Below, one piece after another: positions 33,694 to 45,395 of a stretch of DNA of 64,000 nt. This DNA comes from Lotus japonicus (lineage: Eukaryota; Streptophyta; Magnoliopsida; Fabales; Fabaceae). Every line of letters begins with the position of its first letter. Position 1 is the first letter of the stretch. Made by a program: the position numbers and the translations under genes. The notes under the pieces were generated by a model. That model had not been told where the DNA came from. It searched no databases and was given only the letters and a program-made list of their open reading frames with translations. Location: contig NC_080042.1 of NCBI RefSeq assembly GCF_012489685.1, positions 18,800,150 to 18,864,149 on the forward strand, written 5' to 3'.

Positions 33694-34163
33694 TAAGGCA
33701 AGTTGTGGAGTCGTTAGTTTTTTCATTTAATGATGACATAGAAGACTAGGCATAACAATTATAATCCTAGTCTTTACTCATCATAGGCCCAAGGGTTAAG
33801 GTCAACACCAATCATATTTCAGGCTCGAATAAAAAAATTACTTAATTAATAAGGGAGCCTACTTATGCACCTCGTCGTAATCATAAATTAACCAATTTTT
33901 CATAAAATAAAATAACAATTTATTGCGGCCCATAACACAGTTAGATAATGCTAACACGTACACATTATTAAAAGTTTAAAATAAAAATACAGCAAAATAA
34001 AGATTGTCTCCCATTGAAAGTTATTTGTCTAGCAAGGGAGGAGGATAATACCCCTGCCCCAATTCTGATGACAACATACACCTACGCTAGGGTGTAATGT
34101 AAAATTGATAAACGTTAAAAGATTTAATCTATTTAGCAAAAGAATTGAGATTAAAACATACAC
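33694..34163. other. Downstream flank of ARM copy 2
   Basis: 33985-34163 is the diverged counterpart of 17300-17450 (shared GATTGTCTCCCAT-like block and AAAACATACACTT). 33700-33960 weakly resembles 20570-21000. No gene. Confidence 0.55.
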
Positions 34164-37100
34164 TTAAAATGAATGCACAAGATCCTGGTTCCAAGTGAGT
34201 TGCAGCAGCTCGACACTCATTATTTGCAAAGATCTTAGGACGAGCTCCTTATTTGATGCACGGACATGAATTAGTCCATTCTGCATATCTCTGAACGAAG
34301 GAACATTTAGTGCATCAGATACTCTATCATGATGTAATAGATCTTCATAAAATTTGAAAACAACCTCTATAGCATGATCCCATGGTTCCTCATTCTCGTC
34401 ATGCAGCAAGTCCATGAGAATTGTCATTGCACGTGCCTCAACAAGGGCCATTCTATTTTCTCCATCATAGCTTAGCCTGGAAAATACCTTAGAAACATTC
34501 TCCACTACCTTTTCATTTCCACTCCCCAATAGCTCAACAAGGACAAGGATTGCACTTGATTCCCGGATCACAGATGATGAGTTATCATCACAAGACATAA
34601 ACCACATCACATCGGTCGCATATGATTTTGATTCATCATCACCTTCTTTAAGAATTCTCAATAAGTGCCCAACAATATCAACAACACTATCATCTCTAAC
34701 AGCCTATTCAGAAAGCACATTCTTAGCTATCCCTTTACTAGAAGGATCAGGTTCTTGAAGTAGCTCAACAAAAAGAGGGATAGCCCTAGATTGACTAAAT
34801 GGTTTAGTGATTTGATCAGTAAGAGAAAATAAATTATGAAGAAAGTTGGCAGCAATAAGTTTAGTCGTTTGATCTCGATCGCGCAAAAACTCCACAAGCA
34901 CTGGTACCGCTCCCAATTCAATAAGCTCACGCCCAATCTCTGTAACACCCCACTTTCCGTTATTAGGTTATTTATTATTTTATTTAAATTATTATTATGA
35001 TATATGGTAATTAAGTGATTTTATTAGATAATTAAGTGATTAAATTAAATAAGGTTTTTGGGTTTTAGTGTGAGTAGTTGGGAGTGGAGCCCACTGGTAC
35101 TACTAGTTTAGGGTTAGGAGTGAAATAACTAGAAAGAAAGAAAGAAAATAAGGATTAGCACAGGAGCAGACAGAAGAACACGTGAACCAGAGAAGGAGAG
35201 GAGAAAAGTAGAGAAAACCTAGAGTTGATCTACAAGAGGTAAGGGTTTGAATTCATATTTTCTGGATGCGTATAGTAGTTGGTAGTGGCAGAAAGCGTGA
35301 TTTAGGAACCCTAGTGATATGGAGCAACTGGAGCTACAGTATCTACAGAAGCGGGAACACCCAAAGAATTTACGCAGATTGCAATGTCTGTTTCTGACAA
35401 AAAAACTAGAGTTTTATGGTAGAAACAAGCTTTTGAGCCAAACCTCATGATTTTGTCATGAGATCGGATGTTTTTTGGGCGAATTCCTTCATCTTTAAGG
35501 TCAAATTCGTAATTTTCTATTTTCATTTTTTGTTTTTTCTTTCTTTCCAGTTTTAGGGTTATTTCAGCGATGCAGAATTTTCTAAACTGAAAGTATATAG
35601 GTTTGAATTTAGAGTCAAGAATTGTGGGGAGGAAAATAACAGAGGTGGCGTGCGGCCATGGGGGTGGCAGCGCGCAAGGGAGGTGGCGTACGACATGGTG
35701 TTGGGGCGCGCATGGTGGCTCGCACGGGAGCGCGGCGCAGGTAGGAGGCGCGCGGTGTAGGGTGGTGGCGCGGGGTTTTGGGGAAAAATTGGGAAATAAA
35801 TCCAGCTTTTGTCTAATAGTTGTAGAACATGTTATATATGAATTATAATTCATTTACATCTGTTAAATAGTTTATTATAGGGTGTTGTTTTCTAAATTGA
35901 TGTTATATGTTGAGTTGCTAAGTTACTGTGACTGCTAGTTGTGTAATAGATGACATGTAAGTGTGTGTTTTGTGAAATTGGAGATGATTCATATTGTTGA
36001 ACTAGAGATGAATATGCTAGTATAATCAGGACTTGGAGTGGTCTTAATATGCACATGTTAGTTGAGTTTGCACAATACACTGCATAGTTGTCAAGAGACA
36101 ATGTTTGCTAGTTCTCGTGGAGGCTAGTGAATTGTCCCAAAATTGGAGATGGTTTTGAAAGCCTAGAGGACGGACTTTATTGGTGGTTATCTGTCTGAGT
36201 GGACGCGGTGATACCGCTAAGGATAACACTTTGGTACCAAAGGCATTTGCACGGAGTCACACTTGAGTCATATATGCTACAATAGGGAGCTGTTGATGTT
36301 AAATAATGAAAACTGCGATATTTTTGGAGAATTTGTTGTTCTGGTAATTGGGGATATTTATATTTGCTTTATCCGAACTATAATTATGGAGTATTGACAT
36401 ATTGTGAAATTAATTGATTATATTAAATTTCATGATCTATTTTCTTAAATTATGTATGAGGTATTTATGGATAATTTTTATAAATCTTTGCATTACTTAT
36501 TATTATGCTTATCCATACGGTATGAGTTCTCACCCTTCTGTTGGAATGATGTTCTATGCGACGTCGCTCAGGTACCGAGGATAGTGGAGCTTCTCGCAAG
36601 GGTTAGTCGGAAGAGCTAGTCCTTTACTTATATTTTAGTTATGAGAGTCATGCTCTGTTATGTAACACGAGAAAATGTTTAGTATTGTACCTGGATGTTA
36701 AGAGATATTTGGTGTACTCTCTTTATTTATTTTTGGATTATGTTAAATTTTGGAGTTAAAATAAATCTGCTGTGCTATGCATATGATGTTGAGATATCAA
36801 AGTTGAAAATATATATCTAAGTTATGAGCATGAAATGTGTTTTGATTTATGTTTCTGGAGAATAAATGTGATACCCTCTGTGTTATGCATTTTACTCTGA
36901 TTTATGCTATAATATTTACGCGGGGTTTAGAGGGTGTTACAATCTCGTTTGGGATTCCATCCAGCAACCCAATTGATTGACATGCTCTTTCCTTAGAGAT
37001 CATGCTGCCAGTACAAGCAGCCTCAATTTTAAGATGAAGAGCTCTTAATCTAATGAGTTCCTTCCTAACAACCTTCTTCAATGCTAAAACACTCAAAATC

Positions 37101-37595
37101 TCTAACAGATACGACCTAGTATTATCATTTTTAGGAGAACTCAACAAGTTCATGATGATCCGAAACCCGTCATCGTGGAAATTGTTGTCATACTTGCTTC
37201 ATTGAAATTGACGAGAACCAATAACAATTTGATCAGAAATTCATGCATCCTTCCCTTGGAATGAGGTAACAACCTCATCAAAGAATGTGTAACATCATGA
37301 ATACCCATTGGAATTGCCAACACGCCATCACCTCTATAAGAAATGCACATCAAGTAGTAAGCAACAACCTCTTGAAGTGAAGGAGCAGAATCATTTGGAA
37401 TATTTTGAGCAAGAATCTCAGTGAAAATAGGTATGACGCGAGATAATACATGCTCAGGGCATGTTCAGAGAAACGACTCAGCTTGGAAATGGCATTCAAT
37501 TTCAAAGGCTTGGTCCTTGAGGCCATAACATTCTGAAAAGTGCTAAGTGCTTCTTCCAAATCAAGGTCCATAATTTCACTCTCACCCTGTTCCAT
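34164..37595 (-). pseudogene. Armadillo-repeat protein, copy 2 (split pseudogene)
   Basis: The gene begins MEQGESEIMDLDLEEA (Met at 37595) and is homologous throughout to copy 1. Lesions: a one-base loss near 37450 (after FSEHA), a second frameshift near 37180 (after LVNFNEAS), insertion of a complete solo LTR (34941-36941, target duplication ATCTC), and a TAG near 34704 where copy 1 has a Leu codon. The last exon-like block (34164-34661) is open and preserves ARM repeats plus a C-terminus (FKFYEDLLHHDRVSDALNVP ... DLVHSF) that is frameshifted in copy 1. It therefore shows the ancestral end of the family. Confidence 0.88.
34941..36941 (+). mobile_element. 2001-bp solo LTR, Tekay-type, in ARM copy 2
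   Basis: Termini TGTAACACCCC and AGGGTGTTACA. The target duplication ATCTC is at 34936-34940 and 36942-36946. There is no gag/pol sequence. The 3' end (TTTACGCGGGG...GGGTGTTACA) matches the sense-strand 3' end of the Tekay-type LTR at 53328-57309, giving plus orientation and family. The GC-rich ORFs within (35311-35853 and its antisense) are not recognised as proteins. Confidence 0.92.
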
Positions 37596-37599
37596 TCAA

Positions 37600-38189
37600 C
37601 CTTAATTTAATTAGCATAAATGATAAATTCAAAAACAATGATGATTCATAATATTCAACTAAAATAAAATAATAAAAACCAAGTACCAATAGAAAAAATA
37701 AACCTTTATGCATGGATTGCAGCATAGAAAATACTACTATTAGCAATTGATGGGTATAAGAAAATCGAGTTAGAAAGCAAGAAACATGCAATTTAGGGAT
37801 TAAGAAAACAAAATCAAAATGGAGTGAATCCCACATATCATACATTTCTTCATCATCGTCAGACCAGCTGGAATGATAAAACAGTGAAATATATTAGCAT
37901 TACAACAGTGAAATATATCAACATATGAAATCGAGAAAGCGTAAATTGAATGCGATAAGATGAATGTTAACAATAATAGTCCAAATAGGAATTACAACCT
38001 TAGTCGAAAGAAATGTGTTAATCCTATATTGCATGTTCATGAGATTTAATTAGCAATATTACTCGATACATAGTATTTATAAAAAAATATTTTAGAAATG
38101 TTGATGTAGTTATTTACAATATTTCATAAATTATTTTATAAATATATGTTGATTTATGATATTTATAATATTCTATAGTTACATAATAT
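37600..38189. repeat. Upstream part of ARM duplication copy 2
   Basis: Diverged copy of 18850-19900 (for example GGAGTGAATCCCACATAT near 37820 against 19070, and ATCGTCAGACCAG-like blocks). Similarity resumes after the SINE at about 38350-38560. No coding sequence. Confidence 0.75.
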
Positions 38190-38327
38190 AGTCTTCGAGG
38201 GTTGGCTCAAGTGGTAAGAGTTATGAGACATAATAGTTGGATGGGATGAAGGGTCTAGGGTTCGAACCCTGAGGAGGGACTAATTTACTAACATTACTAA
38301 CGACTAACATTTACCTATAAAACAAAA
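38190..38327 (+). mobile_element. tRNA-derived SINE
   Basis: The RNA polymerase III A box (GGCTCAAGTGG, 38204-38214) and B box (GGTTCGAACCC, 38259-38269) have typical spacing. A non-tRNA body and an A-rich end follow. A 7-bp candidate target duplication ATAATAT lies at 38183-38189 and 38328-38334. There is no cloverleaf beyond the promoter half, so it is not a tRNA gene. A 3' SINE fragment of the same type occurs at about 39710-39765. Confidence 0.82.
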
Positions 38328-38334
38328 ATAATAT

Positions 38335-39235
38335 TGATATTCATATAAATTGTAAGTTAAAACTAATCTCTGCTACTCCAAACCAAACCTGTTGAGTTTA
38401 TTTTATTTTAATTTTAAAACTCTCTAGTTGAGCTTAAGTCCATTAACTACGAAATTGGAAATCCTAAATATTGTTACCTACACTTTACACTTGGTAGGAA
38501 AAATTTGAATAGCAACATCCGCATGTCCTTCTCTTCCTTCCCTTCTCACTGGATCTTTCATCTCATTGATGAAAGGAAATTTGATGTAGAGATTTTCCTC
38601 TACTAAAACTACTATCAAATATCTTTCAAGACTCAATTGTAGTACAATATGGAGTTTTTCCGTCTCCACAGGGATAATGTTACTAGGTATTAATCTCACT
38701 AGCTAGATGTTGGATGAGCGGTTTAAAAAGTGCAATATGAGTTTATTTAAATAAAGGAAAACAGTAACTAAAGCGTTAAAAGAATTTCACGGAGGCAAAC
38801 AAAGAAGAAAGCATATTTGAAAAAAGAGTTCACTCGATTTATAACTTATTCCCAACCAATATACTCTTATAAGATGAAATTAACATTTAAGATGCCGATA
38901 AGAGCTATTCACCTACTAATTCCTTAGCTAAGTGAACCTACCAATTAATAACCTAGCCTTAAGTCCTTAAGCCCTAGTGATCATAAAAGGAGCATTATAA
39001 CACATACCTACTCGATGAGACATTCTCAAGCTCTATTCCTAACTCAAGAAGTTCATGTCCTAGTGGATAGAATCTATGACTGTCACTCAAGAAATCCTAA
39101 TAGTTTCTAGGCTTAATTGCATATTTGCTCCCTCATCTTTTATCATTGTGCGAAGTCGCTCCCCTATGTTTAAAATGAGCGAATTTCCTCCCTTATGTTG
39201 CAAGTAAATATTGAAAATGACGTGGGCGCAAATGC
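38335..39235. other. Tail of the ARM duplication and unassigned spacer
   Basis: 38350-38560 is the last piece similar to copy 1 (20000-20160). 38560-39110 shows no gene. From about 39110, TTAATTGCATATTTGCTCCC and onward resembles generic plant repeat termini, but no element boundary could be set. Confidence 0.45.
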
Positions 39236-39545
39236 CCCCATTTCACATAACATGTGTTCGTCCCTGGTCTGAAGTCTCTAAATTATTGCAGAAACCTAGC
39301 ACCCACCCACCATCTTCGTTCCGAATAACTCCTCGCACTCGACAACTTTATCAGCTTTAACCACACCATCAACATTACACTTAACCCACCCCATAGTGGG
39401 AGTAGTCCATTGTTTCCCAGAGACGCTTTCATACAGCTAGCAGCAATAACATGCCCGCCTCTCGCCACACCAACACTAACCAGACAAGCCACACAACCAC
39501 CAATGACATTCCCTCGTGTGACTTGTTGCAAGGAAACTAGAACTA
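39236..39545 (-). pseudogene. RNase H-like (RVT_3) fragment of a LINE-type element
   Basis: On the minus strand WTTPTMGWVKCNVDG is followed, after a frame change, by VIRNEDGGWVLGFCNN. This is the beginning of the plant RNase H-like domain (GWxKxNxDGA ... GGVxRxxxGxWxxGF) common at the ends of non-LTR elements and in free-standing copies. The frameshift and a premature stop make it non-functional. Confidence 0.55.
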
Positions 39546-39565
39546 AAACCGCGACTTCCCAACGC

Positions 39566-39973
39566 CTCCACTGAGTCTTAACACCCCGATTTCTCGAGGG
39601 TTAAAATTGTAAATATTGAATAATCATAAGACAATAAAAGGAGTGGAAAATTTGAACCAATTAAATACTTAAATAAAAAGGGAGCCAAAAAGGAAATTAT
39701 CCAAAACCTTGAGGAGGGACTAATTTACTAACAACTAACATTTCTCTATCAAATAAATATACGGCATGTAAATATCCACACGCTCGAAGATAGTTTGGCT
39801 CAAGCCTCTAGAAGACCCACTCATTTCAAAATCTCCACTGAGTCTTAACACCCCGATTTCTCGAGGGTTAAAATTGTAAATATTGAATAATCATAAGACA
39901 ACAAATGCAGCGGGAATTTGAACAAATTAAATACTTAAATAAAAAGGGACCCAAAAAGGAAATTATCCAAACT
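39566..39973. repeat. 141-bp direct repeat, offset 267 bp
   Basis: 39566-39706 and 39833-39973 are nearly identical (CTCCACTGAGTCTTAACACC to GGAAATTATCCAAA). The 126-bp stretch between them contains a SINE 3' fragment. The repeat includes the start of a Tekay-type LTR (TTAACACCCCGATTTCTCGA). Confidence 0.85.
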
Positions 39974-40844
39974 GAAGGAAACAAATGGAACTACGCCAAC
40001 CCTCCCAATTTAACGCACATGAAGAACTTAGGGATGCTGATGATCCTAGCGCAATAAGGAAATAAAAATGGTTTAGAGTTATAGAGTCAACCCCGAAGGA
40101 TCAATTAAAGATCTGAGACACTCAAGAAGTCGTACGTCTAACGAATATCCAGACAAGGAGTGCATCTGCTCGTCCCTTGAGCACATCCAATGGTGCTTGC
40201 AAAGGAAGGCCCATCACAAACAAGGCATCCCTAGCGGCGACACACAAGCACAGAAGCAATGGTCAACTCAAAGAAAACATGACATTAAACAGTAGCATGT
40301 CATACAACTTGTTCATATTAAGCAACATAGCATAATCCAAATAAGATAATATATTCAAAATGTCATAGTCAAATTATCAAGTCAACAATCAAATATCCTA
40401 GGTTTAATCTAGGATGATTAATCGTACGCCCTCGTCGTACAAACATATGATCTGGATAAGCCAATCCCTCTAGGACGGGAAAACAACAGGAACAACCTCC
40501 CTAATCAAACCTCAGAACAATCTCCCCAATCGAACCTCGGAGCAACCTCCCCATCAAACCAAACAACAAGAAAACTTCCCCGGTTGAATCAATTAATAGA
40601 ACAACCTCCCCAATTGAACTACAAATATGAAAATGCCGTGGATTAGTCAAAACTTTCCAAATAGGATACGTCCAACAACAAAGATATAAGAAAATTTCAA
40701 CAATTTGCATGGTATATATACACCATGTTCCAAACATAGCATATATTAGTGATAACTAGTATGATCAAGCTACTTAACATTTCACATCATACATATCAAG
40801 CAATAGTCATACTTCCAAACAAAATCATCTTATATCATTTCAAT
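39833..40844 (-). mobile_element. Tekay-type LTR fragment
   Basis: It opens with a degraded form of the TGTAACACCCC terminus (TCTTAACACCCC) and continues with non-coding sequence typical of these LTRs. That includes short tandem units of CAACCTCCCCAAT type (40480-40630) and small palindromes (GTACG...CGTAC near 40430). It breaks off where a SIRE-type LTR begins (40845). Minus orientation by comparison with 53328-57309. Confidence 0.5.
40480..40630. repeat. Imperfect tandem repeat, about 25-bp unit
   Basis: Units of the form AACAACCTCCCCAATCAAACC recur about five times with substitutions. The repeat lies inside a Tekay-type LTR fragment and corresponds in character to the hairpin arrays at 54703-55190. 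Confidence 0.7.
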
Positions 40845-41226
40845 TGAAGTTGATCAGAGTAGCACAAGAAAGGGGAGGTTTGAATTGTGTCATCCAAAAA
40901 CTTGGATTTCCAAACGATTGAATGATTTATTATCTTTGTTGAAATTGTTTGGTGGAGCGGAAATGTTTAGGTAGGGAAGTAGATGATGCACAACAACATT
41001 TTTGTCCTGGTTCACCCCCAGAATGATAGGGCTACATCCAATCCTTGGCATCACCAAAGTTTCACTATAATGTATCAAGAGCTTCTCCATACAAGTATTA
41101 TTTGGACCCTGCCTTTTCAGGCAACTTGAGTATTCTTTGGACCCTACCTCTCCAAGCAAAACGAGTATTCTTTGGACTCTGCCTCTCCAGCAAAAACGAG
41201 TATTCTTAGGACTCCTCCTCACCAAG
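40845..41226 (-). mobile_element. SIRE-type LTR fragment with 35-bp tandem repeats
   Basis: Starts TGAAG followed by AAAGGGGAGGTTTGAATTGTG, parallel to the 42948 LTR (TGAAG ... AAAGGGGGGGTTTGAATAACG). It contains three and a half copies of a 35-bp unit from 41102 (TTGGACCCTGCCT...GAGTATTCT). It is cut at 41226/41227 by a Tekay-type LTR start. Confidence 0.6.
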
Positions 41227-42947
41227 TGTAACACCCCAATTTCTCGAGGATCACTTTAGTAACCTTTTTCCGAAAACGTGTATAAATTTTGGCCGAAACA
41301 AAAACTTTTAAACAACAGTAAAGTAAATGACACAAGTGGATACTGAATAAACCTCATTTTATTAAATGACAAAGCTTTTATTACATCATAATCCAAAAGA
41401 AGGGAAACTAGTGCTCTCAACCTTGCTTAAGCTCATCGACATACAATGATGGATTTAAGTAGGCGTCGAGCCCTAGAAACAAAATACTCGACCTGTCCCC
41501 CAGTACAGCCACACTTATCACACCCAAAACCCCGACTCATAGTCCTCAAGCCGTTATAGCCTCCTCTATGGCGTGTATCAAGTAGTCTCCTACTGAGGAT
41601 GACGAATCCTGACTGGGAGCCTCCTCGGTAATCCTATCCGTGTCAGCCACGACGTGTAGTGCAAGTCGAGGTGGAGGATATGGCATCCTGAGAATCCCAT
41701 GATAGCAAGTGAGGATGAGAGGTCTCCCCTGATGTGTGCGTCTCCATCTCTGGACACGACCGGTGTAGATATAACGGCTTCGAGCGTGATCAATATCCCA
41801 AGCAGCATTGTCTCCACGTCGAGCAGGTGTAGAGTCTCCTCCCGACTGATCACACGCATGCTTGTTGTCTAGGCGTTAAGCGCCCCAAACAACAACCAAG
41901 AAAACAAGAAAACAAGCAAGGGTCAACTTCTAACACACACATATGATAGGTAGGGTATACTTCCCTACCAATCACAAGTCCTTCCTCAAACTAACATTCA
42001 CAAGTAGGGGCACTATACTCAACTCTAAAGTTCACAAGTATGGGGAACTATCTCATAGTTATAAGTTATATTTAGTCGATGCATGCAAGTATGCTTGCAG
42101 TCACTTTGGATATCCATAATCCAATCTCTCTTGGAAAGGCAGGACGAACACGACTCCATGCACCGCTGCCCAACAGTTTGATGATCGGGGTTGGACCTCT
42201 ATAACGCACTGTCGTATCACGTTCGTCCTTTGTTCAGGTCCATCCCCTGAACGTCACCATCGACTAGGCCAATCCAAGTACTAGCCGTGGCCAACCAAGC
42301 CCAATCCAAGCACTTCGTCCACAAATGCATGCCATGCAAGTCAGTCATCATCACTAAGCCCTAAGCCTTTCACGTCCATCTAGTATGAACAAAAGTTCAT
42401 AACATAATAACTTGCATGCATATCAATAAATATAGCTAGCATCATAACCATATAGACATGTTCAAAACAACATAGCTTACATTTATTGCATCAAAGTCAT
42501 ATAGAACATATATCATTGGTAACCCTAGCATCATGCCTTTCTAACAATCATAATCACAAACAATATCTCTAGGTTGAGGCCGAAGTGCCCTTACCTTAGT
42601 CACAGCGGGGAATGTCCTAAGACTTTGGATTTGGCGGGAATCACGTTCACCACCAACTTTCCTAGCGATAATATATCCTTTCCCCATATTTTCGAAAATA
42701 TCATCTTAAAACCTTGAAAAACCAAAACTTTCTCTTTCATAAGATCAAAAACTCTTTTCTAAAATCTTTTGTTTGAAGATCATAAGAACATCAAGAAATT
42801 CTTTAAGAAAACTCCCATATTCACAAACATCTCTAAGCAACTCGATTCAAATCATTCTCTTATGGATTTGGCAGATCAGCAGAAGCTGCAACCAAAGAGC
42901 ATATTGAGAATGACCTTGCTCAAGGCTTAGAAACTAAACTAACCTAA
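41227..42947 (-). mobile_element. Tekay-type LTR fragment, interrupted
   Basis: Begins TGTAACACCCCAATTTCTCG and shares CACTTTAGTAACC with the LTR at 53328. 1721 bp are present, with no TTACA-type right end. The right edge abuts the presumed LTR start of the second SIRE-type element, so the remainder may lie right of the window. CCAAG at 41222-41226 is the candidate target sequence. Inside, AGGACGAAC/GTTCGTCCT (about 42140/42225) forms a long-range stem. Confidence 0.65.
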
Positions 42948-44154
42948 TGAAGGTATGAAAAACGGTAGAAAGGGGGGGTTTGAATAACGTTTTCAGTATA
43001 AAACTTCCACCTTAAAGATTTTGACAAATCTTTCGAGAACTTAAGTGCTAAAGATAAGAGATAGAAAAGCACACAAGGATTTTATCCTGGTTCACTTGAT
43101 AAATCACTCAAGCTACTCCAGTCCACCCGTTAAGGTGATTTTTTCCTTCTTAGAATGAAGGCAATCCACTAATCAGGTAAGAGTTACAACTGCACTTGAA
43201 ACCTACAAGTGACTAACAATTACACTGACTTAGCTCACACTAAGATTCACTCTCTTAGTCTTCTCTAGGATCCGATCAACCTTGATCTCCTAAAGGAACT
43301 AAACAAACTGTTTATCAAAGAATTGTTTACAAGAGATTTGCTTCTAAAAAGCTAATAGTAAACTCAATGAATTTCAGATGAAAGAAAGCTTAGAAGAATT
43401 TAAGTTTGTCTTGCGCGTATGTGAATGCTTCTAGCCGCTTCTTTCAGTCTTCAGCCTCTTTATATACTCCAAGGATTAGGGTTGAGCGTTGCATGGAAAA
43501 TGCTACCGTTGGAGGGCAGTTCTGGAAAATCCAGCTTCTGCTGTGTCTGAGACTGTTAGGTAGGTCGTCAGGAAGGTACAGTTGCTTTTGTACTTGGATA
43601 GCGACTTGACCTTTAAACCTAGGAGACTTCTGATCAGGGGAATGCTTCATATTGGAACTTGTGAAGCCGGTTGATCAGAGTCAGAGGGAAAGCCCAGATC
43701 CTCTGACCATTGTTTCTTCTGATTCTGAACTCAGAGGGAAGAACATGGTCTTCAGAGTATCTTGCTTCTGGACAACAGAATTTCACTAATCAGCTTCTGG
43801 ATCTTCAGAGTCTTCTACACCATCAGAATATCTGAGCCTTCAGTGTTTCTTGGTTATCAGACTTTCTGGATCTTCAGAGCTTCTTGTGACTGAGTCCACA
43901 TCAGAGTTTGTATAACTTCAGAACTTCTGAAGCTTTTCCACTGTTCATACTGAACATGGTGAATGCGAAAGCGTTGCTTGGGTTGCTCTTTATACACAGT
44001 GCTTCTGATTTGTGTGAGATTGAGTTGAGGTCAGAGCCTGTAAATAGCACACTCAGAAAAACACGTTAGAGTACCACAATTGTTCATATCAAAAGGTTAA
44101 CTTGTAATCATCAAAACATAGAGTTGTACTACTAGATCAAAACTTGATCTTACA
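42948..44154 (-). repeat. 3' LTR of the second SIRE-type element
   Basis: About 1207 bp from TGAAGGTATG to TGATCTTACA, directly left of a canonical polypurine tract. It is rich in TCAGAG/CTTCAGA motifs. The partner LTR is outside the window, so the left edge is approximate; the right edge is firm. Confidence 0.72.
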
Positions 44155-44168
44155 ATCTCCCCCTTTTT
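44155..44168 (-). other. Polypurine tract
   Basis: The minus strand reads AAAAAGGGGGAGAT immediately before the LTR start TGTAAGATC, the same form as in the first SIRE-type element. Confidence 0.85.
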
Positions 44169-44890
44169 GATGATGACAAAACTAAGATTTTTGATGAACA
44201 ATTCTTAAACATTAAACTGAATTCACTCAGAGTTTAGAGATATAGAATAAGACTTATCCTGATGTGAATAGTTTATCTTGCTCATTCTGAATTCAAGTCA
44301 CTGCTTGATTCTGAGCTTAGCTCCCCCTGAATCTAATACTTGATGAAAACGTTAGTAAAGTATAGATTCTGAGCTAAATGATATAAGAGTTCAGAGTGAA
44401 AAACTTATGATATAGATGAAAATCGAGTAATCAGAGCGCATAAGTAATCAGAGTCAAGGACAAGGTATCAGAGTCTTGGGTATCAGAGTCAACTAGAATC
44501 ACTTCAGAAGAAGTGAAATGTATTCCTTGTATTTGCCCAGTGACACATCTATGGTCATGAAGGTGGAACTCTTAAATTCTCCAAAAGAAAAAATAAATCA
44601 CACTAACACATCTTACACATCAAAAACTGGGTTTACTCCCCCTTTTTGTCATAAGCAAAAAGCTTGGGGTGTGAAAAACTTAGCTTGAAGTACAAGGTAC
44701 TCCCCCTTAGAGAAGGTCTAAGTTTAAAGAAAATGAAAACGATGCAAGAATCAGAGTTAGGCGAAATGAATAGAAGAGTTAATGCAAGAGAAGAACGTTT
44801 ACCACCGGTCAAGGGAGTAAAGAGAAGGGTTAGTTACCAAGAACTTAACCTCGAGAAACTGTAGGAGCATTAACTTTCAGAGAGAAAGTG
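44169..44890. other. Non-coding spacer of the second SIRE-type element
   Basis: Rich in TCAGAGT motifs (cluster at about 44415-44510). No convincing sense ORF. It immediately precedes the promoter of the antisense ORF. Confidence 0.6.
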
Positions 44891-44895
44891 AAGCC

Positions 44896-44903
44896 TATAT
44901 AAA
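44896..44903 (+). promoter_or_regulatory. TATA box of the antisense ORF
   Basis: TATATAAA in the context GCC-TATATAAAG lies 57 bp upstream of the ATG at 44960. This is a normal plant TATA-to-start distance with a short leader (start site near 44930). The direction is opposite to the retroelement. Confidence 0.65.
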
Positions 44904-44959
44904 GCGTTGGAGAGAAAGGTAAGCTTCACACCTCGAACAATTTTCAGTAAGGAAAAAAA

Positions 44960-45352
44960 ATGGCATCATACATCGTAGCACTAGAAGAGCTGAGGAAGAA
45001 GGCCTGCGAGGAGGACTTGTTCCTTAACATCAGGTATCCAGAGGGTACAACGACCATCTCGGAGCTAACACGGACACTGCTGGAGGAGGACCTGCGTCCA
45101 GAGTTGAAGAGAGACCTGAGGGAATTTCTTGCCTTCGTGGAGGAGGTGCAAGAACTCAGCCGGCTTGAACTCAAGCTGCTGGAAGAAAAAGAGAGTTTGG
45201 AAGAGAAGCTCAAGAATGCAGAAGAGATTCTGGAGAGGGATGGGCTAAAGGACAGGCTCAGCAACATCCAGCATGCACTGGAGCGTCTGGAGAAGGATAG
45301 GTCAGAGCAGCGCCAGGAGTGCAGAAGAATGAGGAGGGATCCTCCATTCTAG
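44960..45352 (+). CDS. Antisense coiled-coil ORF within the SIRE-type element
   Basis: 130 aa from ATG in an A-rich leader. N-terminus MASYIVALEELRKKACEED, then a globular-looking segment (NIRYPEGTTTISELTRTLLE), then an almost continuous Glu/Lys/Leu/Arg coiled coil (about 55-125) ending RRMRRDPPF. There are no Cys/His clusters, signal peptide or membrane segments. It is encoded opposite to the retroelement, between the env-like gene and the 3' LTR. TATA box at 44896 and AATAAA at 45396 make it a self-contained transcription unit. Base composition is more GC-rich and codon-like than the flanks. I do not recognise a characterised family. It could be a captured host gene or an element-encoded accessory; regulation of the sense transcript by antisense transcription is possible. 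Confidence 0.7.
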   Translation: MASYIVALEELRKKACEEDLFLNIRYPEGTTTISELTRTLLEEDLRPELKRDLREFLAFVEEVQELSRLELKLLEEKESLEEKLKNAEEILERDGLKDRLSNIQHALERLEKDRSEQRQECRRMRRDPPF

Positions 45353-45395
45353 ACTTTAGGGAAAGAATGTATGATGTAAACACAAAGATATTATG

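Noticed and set aside
35311..35853. 180-codon minus-strand ORF
   Set aside because: Inside a solo LTR, antisense to its orientation, repetitive Ala/Pro/His-rich sequence without family resemblance.
38204..38269. Possible tRNA gene
   Set aside because: Only A and B boxes are tRNA-like; no acceptor stem or cloverleaf. A SINE with a candidate target duplication explains it.
39283..39531. 82-codon minus-strand ORF as a gene
   Set aside because: The conserved RNase H-like sequence lies in the other two frames; this frame is a shadow of the degraded domain.
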